Assembly: GCA_958510875.1 (NCBI GenBank)
Contig: OY294067.1
Location: forward strand, 281,871,242 to 281,935,241
Direction of reading: 5' to 3'
Origin: Endomychus coccineus
Taxonomy: Eukaryota > Arthropoda > Insecta > Coleoptera > Endomychidae
DNA length: 64,000 nucleotides
A program made the position numbers and the translations under genes. Positions 1 to 10,160 of the stretch are shown in pieces. Under the pieces are notes generated by a model that was given only the letters and a program-made list of their open reading frames with translations, did no database searches and was not told where the DNA came from. Positions within the stretch are counted from its first letter, which is position 1. Every line of letters starts with the position of its first letter.

Positions 1-363
1 AATTTCCTCCAGAGGTTTAGATACATTCCTGAACATATTATCTAGAATCTCATCATTTTCAGCTTTACCCAATTTCACAGCCATATATTTTTTCCTCACA
101 ACGTTTGCTAACTCCCAAATTTTTTTCTTCAATTGTTGTTTTCCTTTAAGCATGTTACTCACACCCACGTCCATGCTGAGCGGGTTGTCTATTTCAAATG
201 AAAGTATATATACATGTTAGATGTATATATAACTATCAAAACCTTTGCGATAACGTCCTTTGTTCATATCACAGTCTTTGTTTATCATAAGGAATCCATA
301 TTTATCTTTCCAACATACGCTACATATCTCTTTGAATTTTTCGAGTGACATATCGGTATACAT
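1..363 (-). pseudogene. Edge-truncated ORF with in-frame stop, TE-like protein
   Basis: Reading on the minus strand from an ATG at 363-361, the frame begins MYTDMSLEKFKEICSVCW and carries a possible zinc-ribbon start (C-x2-C, then a later C). It meets one TAA after about 45 codons, then stays open in the same frame to the window edge. The second part is lysine-rich and probably helical, around ELANVVRKKYMAVKLGKAEN. It resembles, from memory, uncharacterised lineage-expanded insect proteins usually found in transposons, but I cannot name the family. The stop lies inside a short inverted repeat at about 202-234. PLE sequence begins just upstream of the ATG. The 3' part of the gene is outside the window. 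Confidence 0.45.
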
Positions 364-370
364 AATCAAA

Positions 371-711
371 ATTGTGAATTAGTGTTTCCATGTAATTCAG
401 AAAATATTTTATCGGTTGTGTGTGAAAGAGTAATGTATGGCTAATTACAATTGGAAATGGATTGAATCTAGTTAAACATAAGACATTTTAAGATTATACA
501 ATTCTAAATATCTATGATTATTGAATGAATTAGTTATCCTATGATAAACACTTCACATCATAAACAACTAATCAAGTTTAAGATAATTCTATGGAATTTA
601 ACATCAAAATTGTTACTTATATTGTCATAGTTAAATAACTACGTTATCTGTTTTTAGGTTGAATTTTAAATAGACAAATGGAAAGTGGTACTTCAAACTA
701 ATAGAATTTTG
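371..711 (-). mobile_element. 3' untranslated part of Penelope-like element, family A
   Basis: This follows the endonuclease remnant at 712-1137 in minus-strand order. It is closely matched by 24690-25008 and 58600-58920 (for example the shared stretch gtgtgtgaaagagtaatgt). At its far end, 380-405, it runs into the start of another terminal-repeat unit (gtgtttccatgtaattcaga), as expected for PLEs whose terminal repeats recur at both ends. Confidence 0.6.
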
Positions 712-1137
712 TTAAGTTTGAATTAGATTATTGTAAAGTTTCGAAAGATTGGAATCTATTTTGTCATTTACACAATTGTTCTTTTTAATTTGAATACATT
801 CTAATATAAAACGTTTGTTGTCATTCTTTTCAATATTTAAAATTTTTGTATTGTTGTAGTCGAATATATGGTTAGTGTCTTTTACATGTTTATTGAGCGC
901 AGTTATTGAATTTTTGGTATATTTGTGCCCATTCAATCTTTTTTCGAGGTATTGTGAAGATTGGCCAATGTATACCTTTTCGCAATCTTTGCAAGAGATG
1001 GAATAAACAGTATGGGTTATCTTTTTGAAAGGTACGCTGCTTTTTAGTTTAGTAAAGAGATTTAAACAACTCTTATGACATATATGTATGTCATAAGGTT
1101 TCACTATATTACATAATTTTTCTGAAAGACCATTCAT
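712..1137 (-). pseudogene. Penelope-like element GIY-YIG endonuclease domain, family A
   Basis: The 141-residue frame contains a CCHH-like lead (HICHKSCLNLF), the split GIY-YIG nuclease signature VYSISCKDCEKVYIGQ, the L..R.NGHK helix and the downstream KHVKDTNH block typical of the C-terminal endonuclease of Penelope-like retroelements. In this family the nuclease nicks DNA for target-primed reverse transcription. The reverse transcriptase that should precede it is absent: upstream sequence passes directly into the terminal-repeat array at 1138-2340. It is therefore an internally deleted copy. Close relatives lie at 25009-25281 and 25916-26191, also on the minus strand. Confidence 0.8.
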
Positions 1138-2340
1138 ATATGGTAGTGATATGTAATGCTTATCATAAATAAAAGCGTCTGCAGCCGACTTTATTTATAT
1201 TCTTGAACCATTTGGAATGTATGTATGTTATGGTGTCTTGGTATTTTGGTTCTTAGATAGACTGAAAATAAAATAAAAATTCTCTTTGACGTTTCGGTAA
1301 TTGTTTATTATCTTTATTAAAAATTGTTGATTAGTGTTTCCATGTAATTTAGAAAAGAATAGATGATTTCGATAAATCAAATGCGTCTGCAGCCGACTTG
1401 TGTTTTTAAGATCCAATATATTCTTTTATATATATTCTTGAACCATTTGGAATGTCTGTTAGTTATGCTTTCTTGGTATTTTGGTTCTTAGTTAGACTGA
1501 AAATAAAATAAAAATTCTCTTTGACGTTTCGATAATTGTTTATTATCTTTATTTAAAAATGATTAATTAGTGTTTCCATGTAATTTAGAAAAGGATAGAT
1601 GATTTCGATTAATGAAATGCGTCTGCAGCCGACTTGTGTTTTTAAGATCCAATATATTCTTTTATTTATATTCTTGAACCATTTGGAATGTATGTTATGC
1701 TTTCTTGGTATTTTGGTTCTTAGATAGACTTAAAATAAAATAAAAATTCTCTTTGACGTTTCGATAATTGTTTATTATCTTTATCAAAAATTGACAATTA
1801 GTGTTTCCATGTAATTTAGAAAAGAATAGATGATTTCGATAAATCAAATGCGTCTGCAGCCGACTTGTGTTTTTAAGATCCAATATATTCTTTTATATAT
1901 ATTCTTGAACCATTTGGAATGTCTGTTAGTTATGCTTTCTTGGTATTTTGGTTCTTAGTTAGACTGAAAATAAAATAAAAATTCTCTTTGACGTTTCGAT
2001 AATTGTTTATTATCTTTATTTAAAAATGATTAATTAGTGTTTCCATGTAATTTAGAAAAGGATAGATGATTTCGATTAATGAAATGCGTCTGCAGCCGAC
2101 TTGTGTTTTTAAGATCCAATATATTCTTTTATTTATATTCTTGAACCATTTGGAATGTATGTTATGCTTTCTTGGTATTTTGGTTCTTAGATAGACTTAA
2201 AATAAAATAAAAATTCTCTTTGACGTTTCGATAATTGTTTATCTTTATCAAAAATTGACAATTAGTGTTTCCATGTAATTTAGTAAAGAATAGATGATTC
2301 CGATTAATGAAATGCGTCTGCAGCCGACTTGTGTTTTTGC
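1138..2340 (-). repeat. Tandem PLE terminal-repeat (pLTR) array with two-unit higher order
   Basis: Five full copies and one partial copy of a ~230-bp unit lie head to tail. The landmark gcgtctgcagccgactt starts at 1175, 1383, 1619, 1850, 2086 and 2314, giving spacings of 208, 236, 231, 236 and 228. Alternate copies match best (the 'aaatcaaatg' form versus the 'aatgaaatg' form), so 1383-1850 and 1619-2086 repeat exactly every 467 bp. Each unit contains gacgtttcgataattg on the plus strand; on the minus strand this reads as a decayed hammerhead-like core (see findings). Identification as pLTR rests on repeated association with the GIY-YIG remnants. Confidence 0.75.
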
Positions 2341-2983
2341 AGAACCACAGAGCGCGTCATTTCTAAATAACAACAAATTCAATTTAATGAATTTACAACT
2401 CGTTCGTCATTTACAATCGAATTAACTTGGATAATATCTACCTTCCGAATTGGAAAACACCTCCAAGGTTGAACAATATAGTTTGATCGTGCCTAATTCA
2501 ATTTGCACACGTTGTATAATTATTATACCAAACATGACAAAGCTATAAGAAGAATAACCGTACTCATGAATTATATAATAACACATACTATCAATATATT
2601 TATGTTTTGAATTAAAAAATTAAGAACGGCAATAATTGTCCGTTCATTTCGAAAGTTTTAGATTATTGTTTGGGAAATGCAATTTCTATTGACCAAGTTC
2701 TTCGATTTTGCTTTTTTTATGAATAGGAAAATTCAATGCATTGAATATTTTCACAAGTGTTGCTTGTGATAAATGATAATTTTCCTGCCTCACAGTATTT
2801 ACAGTTCATAATGCTGGTTCAAAATTAGGGATAATGTCTTCTAGTAACAATATAAATAAGAAAAAGTCACCCTTATCTACTAAAAATAGGGATCATAATG
2901 CAAATAAGGGTTTGCTTTCAGCTGGAGATAAATCAGAATTTGATAAATTGCTTTTTCGTTTATATATTTCCATCCCTTCTAAA
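2341..2983. other. No assignable gene; short plus-strand ORF
   Basis: AT-rich sequence. A plus-strand frame opens at 2834 (MSSSNNINKKKSPLSTKNRD) for 73 codons, but its end overlaps the antisense PLE endonuclease at 2984. Part of it (about 2945-2995) is similar to 31070-31125, and a shorter piece to 35660-35690, so it is probably another repeat rather than a host gene. Confidence 0.3.
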
Positions 2984-3640
2984 TTACCTACATATTTGTC
3001 CGTAATGCATAACAGTGACAAACTTTCTGCAGAAATGGGGTGTATGTTTGGTTAACGCTGATTTTTCACCATTATGTTTCTTAATAAGGCTAAAATGTAC
3101 TTTATACCGAGTTAAAATGTTCCTTCTAGTTTGACGGACATAGAATTTTAAACACGACTCACAACCGCTTTTGTAAATCCCGGATTTGTCGAAGTCGGAA
3201 ACTTTATCATCAAAGTTAGAAAACATGTTATGAAATTTATTAATTTACTGAAGGATGATTGGTTTTAATTTGATTAGTTGGTTGTGTTCTATTTCTTTTT
3301 TTGTTCAGAAATTAAACTATTGATCAAAGATTTGTCGTCACAATTGTTCAGTACCATTTGCTGAAGTTTCTCAACTTCGTTTTTATAATTTTGCTGGCTC
3401 AAAGGGTCGTGTAATAATATATAAACGAGACTATTCAAAGGAGCTAATTAAATGGTGTAGCTGAATCCGCCTGAGTATACCTATTTGTTTGAGGGGGTTT
3501 TCTGTATATTTCGAATTCTAAACGATTACCATCTTTTGTAATGTTAGTATCAAGGAAAGGCAGCTGCTTATTTATCTGTTTCTATTTCGACAGTGAATTT
3601 CAGTGAATTAAATTGGCTATTAAGCACTCAATAGCTGCCA
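2984..3640 (-). pseudogene. Penelope-like element, family B: RT C-terminus plus GIY-YIG
   Basis: The minus-strand order is RT then endonuclease. Around 3560-3480 the frame reads LPFLDTNITKDGNRLEFEIY, the FLD-containing RT thumb/motif region typical of PLEs. Just upstream (about 3620-3570) FNSLKFTVEIET appears in a shifted frame. From 3440 to 3285 comes LAPLNSLVYILLHDPLSQQN, ending in a stop. At 3226-2984 the nuclease reads GIYKSGCESCLKFYV, R..IL.R, then KSALTKH. The YIG of the nuclease is YVR here. At least two frameshifts and several stops make it a fossil. Sequence and motif spacing differ from family A, so two PLE lineages are present. Confidence 0.75.
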
Positions 3641-4545
3641 ACCGTTTACAATGTTGTTTTCGAACAAAAGCTCGTTCTTGTATCTTTAATTTTCTTCCAT
3701 ATCCTGATGTTAGAACGTTGGTTTTATCAATATCTCGTTATCCTTTTAAGTACAAGTCTCGGTTTGTTTGTTCTGCTCTCCATTTCCATCAAGTTCTGCT
3801 ATACTTATTAAACACTTTCATTCCTAATTATTCTATAGGTATAGAACAGAATAAACATACCTCCTCTAATTTAATGAATGTATTACTGTTTTCGGGTTCC
3901 TAATGTTAAACCATTAAATGCTTCAATATTGTATAATCGTAGTATAATCGGAGCCAGGTACTAGTTGTAATTTATTTCGAATGATAATCACATATTATTG
4001 CATAATTTACCCCCCACGAGTATATGACTTTAACCGACATCACGTAGGTAAAATATGGCTCATATATTATATGTCTAAGGTAGTATATCATTGTGGAAGT
4101 GGAGTTTTGAGATAACTGCGCATAGGCGCCAACTAGGCAGTTAATCTGTTTGTTCGTTCGTTGTTTACTTTCGTTTTCTTATTTATTGCCTTTGATTATA
4201 ATGCACCGAACGTCGAGCCATATTTATTTTCATTTCGAAAGTAGAAATTAATTGGTGAAGTGATTTTGCAGTTATTTGTGTGATTTTATTATTTATTGGA
4301 CCTTGTTTTTGTTGTAAATGTTGTTTTTAGACACTGTTTTGCTTGTAGTAATAAACAATGTAAGGGTTGCCTTACATACGAAAGAAACTAATGATGCCCT
4401 ATAATATACATTTCACACAACTTCATAAGTGTTATGATACTAGATTTTTTAATACTATTTTGGATGAATATGTAACTTTTATTCTAGTTTCCTTACGTTG
4501 ATGTTCATATACTATTTATAACGAATAGGAAATTGCTTAGCGCAC
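3641..4545. other. No recognisable feature
   Basis: A 96-codon plus-strand frame at 3613-3903 overlaps the antisense PLE remnant and has no recognisable motif. The rest is AT-rich with nothing I can assign. Confidence 0.3.
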
Positions 4546-6339
4546 ATGCGTATTACACCCATTACTCCACAATTGGGATATCTATCTCTCTTTCATCCTG
4601 AGAATTTCCTTTGTGGAATGCCATATAGTCTTATTAGATATATGGTATGGTTCCCTATATGGGGGACCTTAGTTTTGACAAATTCACAACGTCGCCTAAA
4701 TAGATTGCCCCCTAGGATTCAGGATGATGGAAGGAAAACATTTTTTTGGCATTTTGAACTACGGGCATATTGATTATTATTGATCTATAGAGATATAACG
4801 TAAAAATGCAAAACATAATAGAGGAAGTTCAGTGCACTTGTATATATTTCAATTTTTCCACGTGGGCTTAGCTCGCGTCAAAGCCACATTATATTTTCGC
4901 AATCTGTACGGAAGGGTTGTCAATCAGAATTAAATTCAAATTGCGCCCGTTGGTCGTGGTAAATTCTAATGTCATTGTTTAACGCTAACAGTTTTCGGAA
5001 TATTGATTTACCGTCTAAACATACGCTCTCTACAAAGTGACCCGCTCTGTTGAAGGTCTCTTTGCCGATCGACGTACAAAGTAGCACTGTATTTAGATCG
5101 TAATGAGGCCGTTAATTGAAAACCACAATCCAGATTGATTTTGCTATTACTGTTTCCAACTACTTCCGCTAAGACTTGCAAATAATAGATGGTTGTTTTA
5201 TAGGGCATACACGTGTATATGTTTGTGTGCACGCGTGCTTGTGTGTGTGCATGCCCGTTTGTATGGGTTGAGATCTTGGTATTTTGTTTTGTAACACAGT
5301 ACATTGTTTACCAATGTTGTTGTTATGCAATTTGGTCAAAGCTCGCCCAAATTTCAATAGAGATTCGTTGTATTAGAACTTGATATAAATAACATCTTAA
5401 TAATCCATAATAGAATTGTTGTGTGTTAACTTTCTAAATATATTATAAATTTGTTATTTTTCGAAAACAGGTACGTTAATATGGTTGATCACACCTGTTC
5501 ATCGATTTTGACTTCATTTTTCCGAAGAAATACATAACTATGTCGGTTAATAATTGAGGTCTGGGTCTGGCCAGCAATGCAAGATGAAACCATGACCTAC
5601 AATGTAACACACATTTAATTAACGACACTAAATAGCGGTATATCAAATCTGTAACATGAAACGAAGGGTCAAATTTCAGGGAGTGCAACATCTCCCGCTT
5701 GACCATCTTCCATTATCTAATAATTACTCGAAACTAATAAGGGATAATCTAATCTCCGTCCCGGCAGTAATGAGTTATGGAAAGTCCATATGATGAGGGA
5801 TCTCCTGATTTGTGGTTCACTCAATTATACCATTTAGATGATAAATATTGTTCACCGAGCATTCAGAAATTTCGACCAATGTAATTCGGTGAAATAATGG
5901 ATTTTCTCTGTCAACAACGTTCTTATATAATGAAATCATATTAATTGATGTATCATTATATTCACTGCGATTAATTTTAGAATATCATACTTTTCCTTTA
6001 TCCAAAATTAATCAAGCTGAATAAATATGGATCCAATGCGAACTAAATGATAGAGGCAATTCGAACTTTTTTTTTTATACTTTGACTACACGAGTAAACA
6101 TTTTCAAACACTAGAAGCATTAGATAATACAAGCAGACCGATCCGTCATTTTTAAGGCCAACCTCAATTTATAACTGAACGTCAATTTGTCACTCATATA
6201 TTCCATCTTGATGTGACACAAGAATTATTATTATGACAGAAATTTCTCTCTTTCATCAGCAGTATCACATTTGCCAAAACAGTTGAAAATGAGACATATT
6301 GTTCCACGATTGAGAAAGTTGGCCAGTTACTTCAGTCGC
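4546..6339. other. No recognisable gene
   Basis: Several frames of 60-98 codons occur on both strands (for example 4546-4773 plus, 5008-5304 minus, 5476-5706 minus) without domain signatures. The 5008-5304 frame crosses a GT-rich microsatellite. I see no splice-supported gene. Confidence 0.3.
5211..5264. repeat. Imperfect (GT)n/(GC) microsatellite
   Basis: Alternating purine-pyrimidine tract with tgtgtgtgtgc and acgcgtg interruptions; potential Z-DNA former. Confidence 0.6.
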
Positions 6340-6545
6340 CTTCGGCTGTCGTAAATTTCATCCTCATAAATATCTATTTCATGAACATCAATTTGACAAT
6401 TGATCATATGCTCCATCAACATTTTGTCATTATACTCTTTCACAGCCTACCTATCCAATGCTTCCTGCAGCTTTAATCGGATTTCAATACACAAGTCGGC
6501 TGCAGATGCATTTCATTAATCATTGTCATCTATCCTTTTTTGAGT
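6340..6545 (-). pseudogene. Gag-like ORF scrap sharing sequence with the PLE terminal repeat
   Basis: On the minus strand 6530-6430 matches the PLE family A repeat and its downstream flank (gaaatgcatctgcagccgac; compare 24650-24740), in the opposite orientation to all other PLE-A copies here. The reading continues, with one frame change, as IRLKLQEALDR then AVKEYNDKMLMEHMINCQI and YEDEIYDSRRRLK to about 6340. This acidic helical pattern resembles the start of BEL/Pao-type gag (DUF1759-like), an inference only. No ATG or intact frame. Confidence 0.35.
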
Positions 6546-9340
6546 TTCTCGTTTATTATTCAATATTTGTATTGTATCTTTGGAACGACTTTGTATTTTT
6601 CATGACTTTTGACGTGAGTTCAGGTTTAGGATAATTTGGATCATTATTTATAATTGGTCTAAATACATTCATAGGTTTCCCAAATTTTGAGCTTTAGCTG
6701 GTAATTTATGATGTGGTGTTAGATTTGGCCCAATATTAGTTGGTTGACTGGGGTATACGTTTTTATTTTTATTTTGAAAATTTGGCTAATGCTATTGGGT
6801 GTGACAATATCCATGAAGCATAACACTAACTTCTTTGTCGACTTGGTAAGTTTAGGATCCACTTGCACGTCTGGAGGTGTACAATTCTCCATATCATCCA
6901 CAACTTCCAATTTATCTGATACTAGCCGTTGTCCGCAGAGTATGGCTACATCGCATTGATTTCGTTTCCCGCGTTTCGAAACTTATATGCTTTTCTGACA
7001 TGGTTATCTACGTCACGATAATTGGGTGAGATTATATCAGCTGTCTGTCATGTAAACGTTTCCTGATGTCTTGTTATGGGATCTGTGGATTGTCATGAAT
7101 AGTCTGAATTGTGTTTTGATTTTTACTTCCCTCACTATACATGGTGGAAACAGAGGGTATTGTAATCGGCTCAAAATTTTTTTCCGGATTTACGCAGATA
7201 TATCAAATTTGAGCATTTATGAGTCGATCTAGGCTATTTTTGACATGATGTCTGTGTCTGCTGTGTGTGAGACTACGTACGGACGTGAGTAACTGACTTT
7301 GGCGATGATTGCGCCGTTTCTATAGGTGGCATGGTTTCGAAATTTTGCACATCGCTTTAAAGTTTTGGAATTGGAAGTGGTATTTCTGACATCCATCTTC
7401 AGTTTTTCAAATGAAATTATAGTATTTTATCGAACCATAACCGAGCTTTTCTGGTTATAAATGTATATACTCATTTATACCCGCAGAAGCGTCCTAAATT
7501 CATATTTTAATATTCAAGTGATTCGCCATCGATATGACGTCACTGTCTATCTTATGTCTTATAATTATAATGTGACGTAGAGTATAATATAACTTGTTTC
7601 ATAAGAGGTTTCTAAATCATTGCAAGCTTTTATTTAACTTGCCTTGTTTATCTATCGATCTATCTATTTTGCGTTCGGATGAAATTTTGCAAGTGAATTT
7701 TGACTTACTTCTTAAATTGAAATTCAAGTGACAATGCATTGTTCAATATTTATGACAGAAAAAAACAGGATGGCGGCTCCAAGATGACGAACGAGTTTTG
7801 TGATTAAAGTTCGATTCTTTTCAAATTGGTATATGATTTTGGATCAAAATTGAAAACGTCAAAGGTTTTATTATTATGGTCAAATTTTATTCAAAATTCG
7901 TAAATGGGGCTTTCGAAATAAAAGTTTGCCTTCAATTTTTTTTCTTTACTTCCAATTTCATCTTGCGATATGTTTGCTGTTCCTACAGTCATAAACATTT
8001 CATCCTCAGGAGTGACCGAAAGCTAGTTTGTTAACAAGATTGAGGGAACTTACGTGATCAATTGATCACAGTTCATTATTATAGAGATCAGTGGAGCTTA
8101 GGTTTCTATAAGCTATCTGCCATGTAACGTTACGGTTAGGTTACTATAAGCTATCTGTAAAGTTACGTGAATATATGAACTGTCAAAATCGTCACACTAT
8201 CGATTTCCTTTCACCTCTTTTGGGATTGAATTTTGAAAAATATTTTCTTAGCGAATTTCATACAAGGAACCTACCTACCAAATTTTAAGTCGATCGACTT
8301 TATGGTTTCGAAGATTTCGCGATGAGTGAGACAGTGTTATTTCTCTTTCATGTTTATAATTTTTAAACACAAATGTTAGTGTCAATAATTTTTTGAGAAA
8401 ACAATGAACATTCGTCTAATCTATATAGTAGGTAATACTAATTACTATCTGTGGGCGATTTATTGGTCAGTAAACCTTGGAAAAAGAGTTCAATTTTCTC
8501 CACAGTTCAAGTGTAATTTTCTCAATTGAAAACTTATCAGAAATGTACACATTTTTAAACGTGATTGGTAAAAAATTTGTTATTCAAGTGGAGTATGAAT
8601 GATGTGTCAGTTACTGATAGAGAAGTTGAGGAATATAATTTTAAGTGGGTCGTCTTTTCCCTCAGTATGTTATCTTTGATTCGAAAATATATACTTTGCA
8701 CATATTTCTGGTGTCGGACCAATGCTTCGACGTTAAATTATTTCTGTATAATAATTGTTGTTGGACTGATAACGGCATATTGTATAAACTGAGAGCTATA
8801 CAACCAAAGGCGAAGTATATCGTGGATATGGAATCTAGTCTGTATTTTGCTTTCTTCTGTGTGAGTGGTTATGTAAATTAATTTTCAAATGAAACCAGTC
8901 GAATAGTTTCCAATTCTAATCACGATAGACAATGATCTTTATTAATAAGCAACGTCTGTCATCGGAAGTTGTGATGTGAATACTGCTGTATGTGACATTC
9001 TGATGAATGATGTCTTATCGACTCTATGTCTTTGTATTTCTTCAAACAACTGGTTGAACACTTGCGTAAATATTCGTTTTCATTAGCACATTTCAATATT
9101 TGATTAACATGCAAACGTAACTTGTCACACATGCTTACATCTTTTGAATTCCCATGTACTCTAGGACAATTTGCATTACTTTGTTAGATTAAATATGAAT
9201 ATAGCCTAATTTATTCTCTAGAAATTTTAGAACCGCGAAAATCGGTAGTGTAAAAAAATGTTGTTAAATCAGCAAACAGTTGTCCTCTATTGCAGCACGA
9301 ACTCTCTCAATGTTCTCTGGTGAAGGAACAGTTCCATTGA
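6546..9340. other. Long stretch without assignable genes
   Basis: Frames of 60-78 codons at 6719-6910 (minus), 6744-6959 (plus), 8565-8792 and 8645-8881 (plus) show no family motifs. Composition is uniform and AT-rich. Nothing else recognised. Confidence 0.3.
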
Positions 9341-9363
9341 CATTACAGTGCTTAATAGGATAC

Positions 9364-9405
9364 GTCTTCTGATGATGGTCGTGAGACCGAAACGTACGTA
9401 AAGAC
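9364..9405 (+). ncRNA. Hammerhead ribozyme-like motif, type I layout
   Basis: In order: GTCTT (9364-9368), the core CTGATGA (9369-9375), one extra T, stem II GGTC/GACC (9377-9380 with 9385-9388) closed by a GTGA loop, the core GAAA (9389-9392), then the self-complementary ACGTACGT (9392-9399) as a minimal stem III, an A in the cleavage position (9400), and AAGAC (9401-9405) that pairs perfectly with GTCTT as stem I. All conserved catalytic positions of the hammerhead family are present. Short stem III is typical of the minimal hammerheads reported in Penelope-like elements, which may act as dimers. The extra base before stem II and the two-pair stem III are departures. It sits in the first copy of a 162-bp tandem repeat. 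Confidence 0.65.
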
Positions 9406-9655
9406 AAAAATAATAAATGTGTTTTGTGACCTATTTTTTCAGAATTTATATATAATTCGTACCTGAGTCAAGAATCATTCATTATTAATCTTTTGGCTGG
9501 GGTATAAGCCTTAATATGGAAGGAACAACTACCTATCCTAGAGTTTCAAAGGAATAAAAGACGAAAATAATAAGCATATGTGTTAGTGTGACCTATTTCC
9601 CGATAATTTATATATAATTCATACCTGAGTCAAGAATTATTATTAACATATAAAT
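9400..9655 (+). repeat. Two-copy tandem repeat carrying the hammerhead motif
   Basis: The segment beginning aaagacaaaaataataaat at 9400 recurs at about 9552, with the shared acctgagtcaagaat at 9461 and 9623 (162-bp spacing). Only the first copy keeps the ribozyme core; upstream of the second the sequence is diverged. Layout recalls PLE pLTR dimers, but no RT or nuclease lies nearby. Confidence 0.55.
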
Positions 9656-9659
9656 AAAT

Positions 9660-10160
9660 ATTGTTATATTTGAATGTTACCAATTTCAACAAAGATTCAT
9701 GATCAGTTTTAGTTGATTAGGTGTTGTGAATTGCAGCGAATTCGATGGTTAGCTATTCAAAGTTTGTAAATTGTGGTCGATGAAGATCGTTGGTTACTGG
9801 ATGATGTTTGCGTGGAGGAAGGATATATTTTTGTGATCGTATAGCTGACTGGTTTTCTGAAGTTCATATCTGGAAAAAACATCAAATGAAAATGTTAGTA
9901 CAAGATCAAGGGAATTTACGATTTGTAGATTGTGGTCGATTATGATTGGTTGCTGGATGATGTGTAAGTAGAAGAATGATATATTTTCGATATGGCTGCC
10001 TGGTTGACTTGAGTCAATGAAAAAAATCATCCAATAAACATGTTAACGATGATTTATGGTTGCTGAATGATTTTTGCGTGGAGGAAAGATATATTTTTGT
10101 GATCGGATGGCTGGTTTTCTTCGAGTTCATATCTGAAAAAAATCAAATAAAAACATTTTT
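9660..10160. repeat. Tandem array, left part (~110-156 bp units)
   Basis: Units share tggttgctggatgatgt, gcgtggaggaaggatatatt and catatctgaaaaaa. The landmark gatatattt falls at 9822, 9978 and 10088. The array is interrupted by inserted elements (10161-11541) and resumes at 11546. Confidence 0.6.

Noticed and set aside
1138..2340. Regularly spaced repeats that could be mistaken for a CRISPR array
   Set aside because: Units are ~230 bp, the 'spacers' are themselves repeated, and the setting is eukaryotic; they are PLE terminal repeats.
4546..4773. 75-codon plus frame as a gene
   Set aside because: No family motif, no splice or promoter support, length expected by chance in this much sequence.
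9552..9655. Second hammerhead in the other tandem copy
   Set aside because: No CTGANGA or GAAA core is found upstream of the second aaagacg; only the flank is duplicated.
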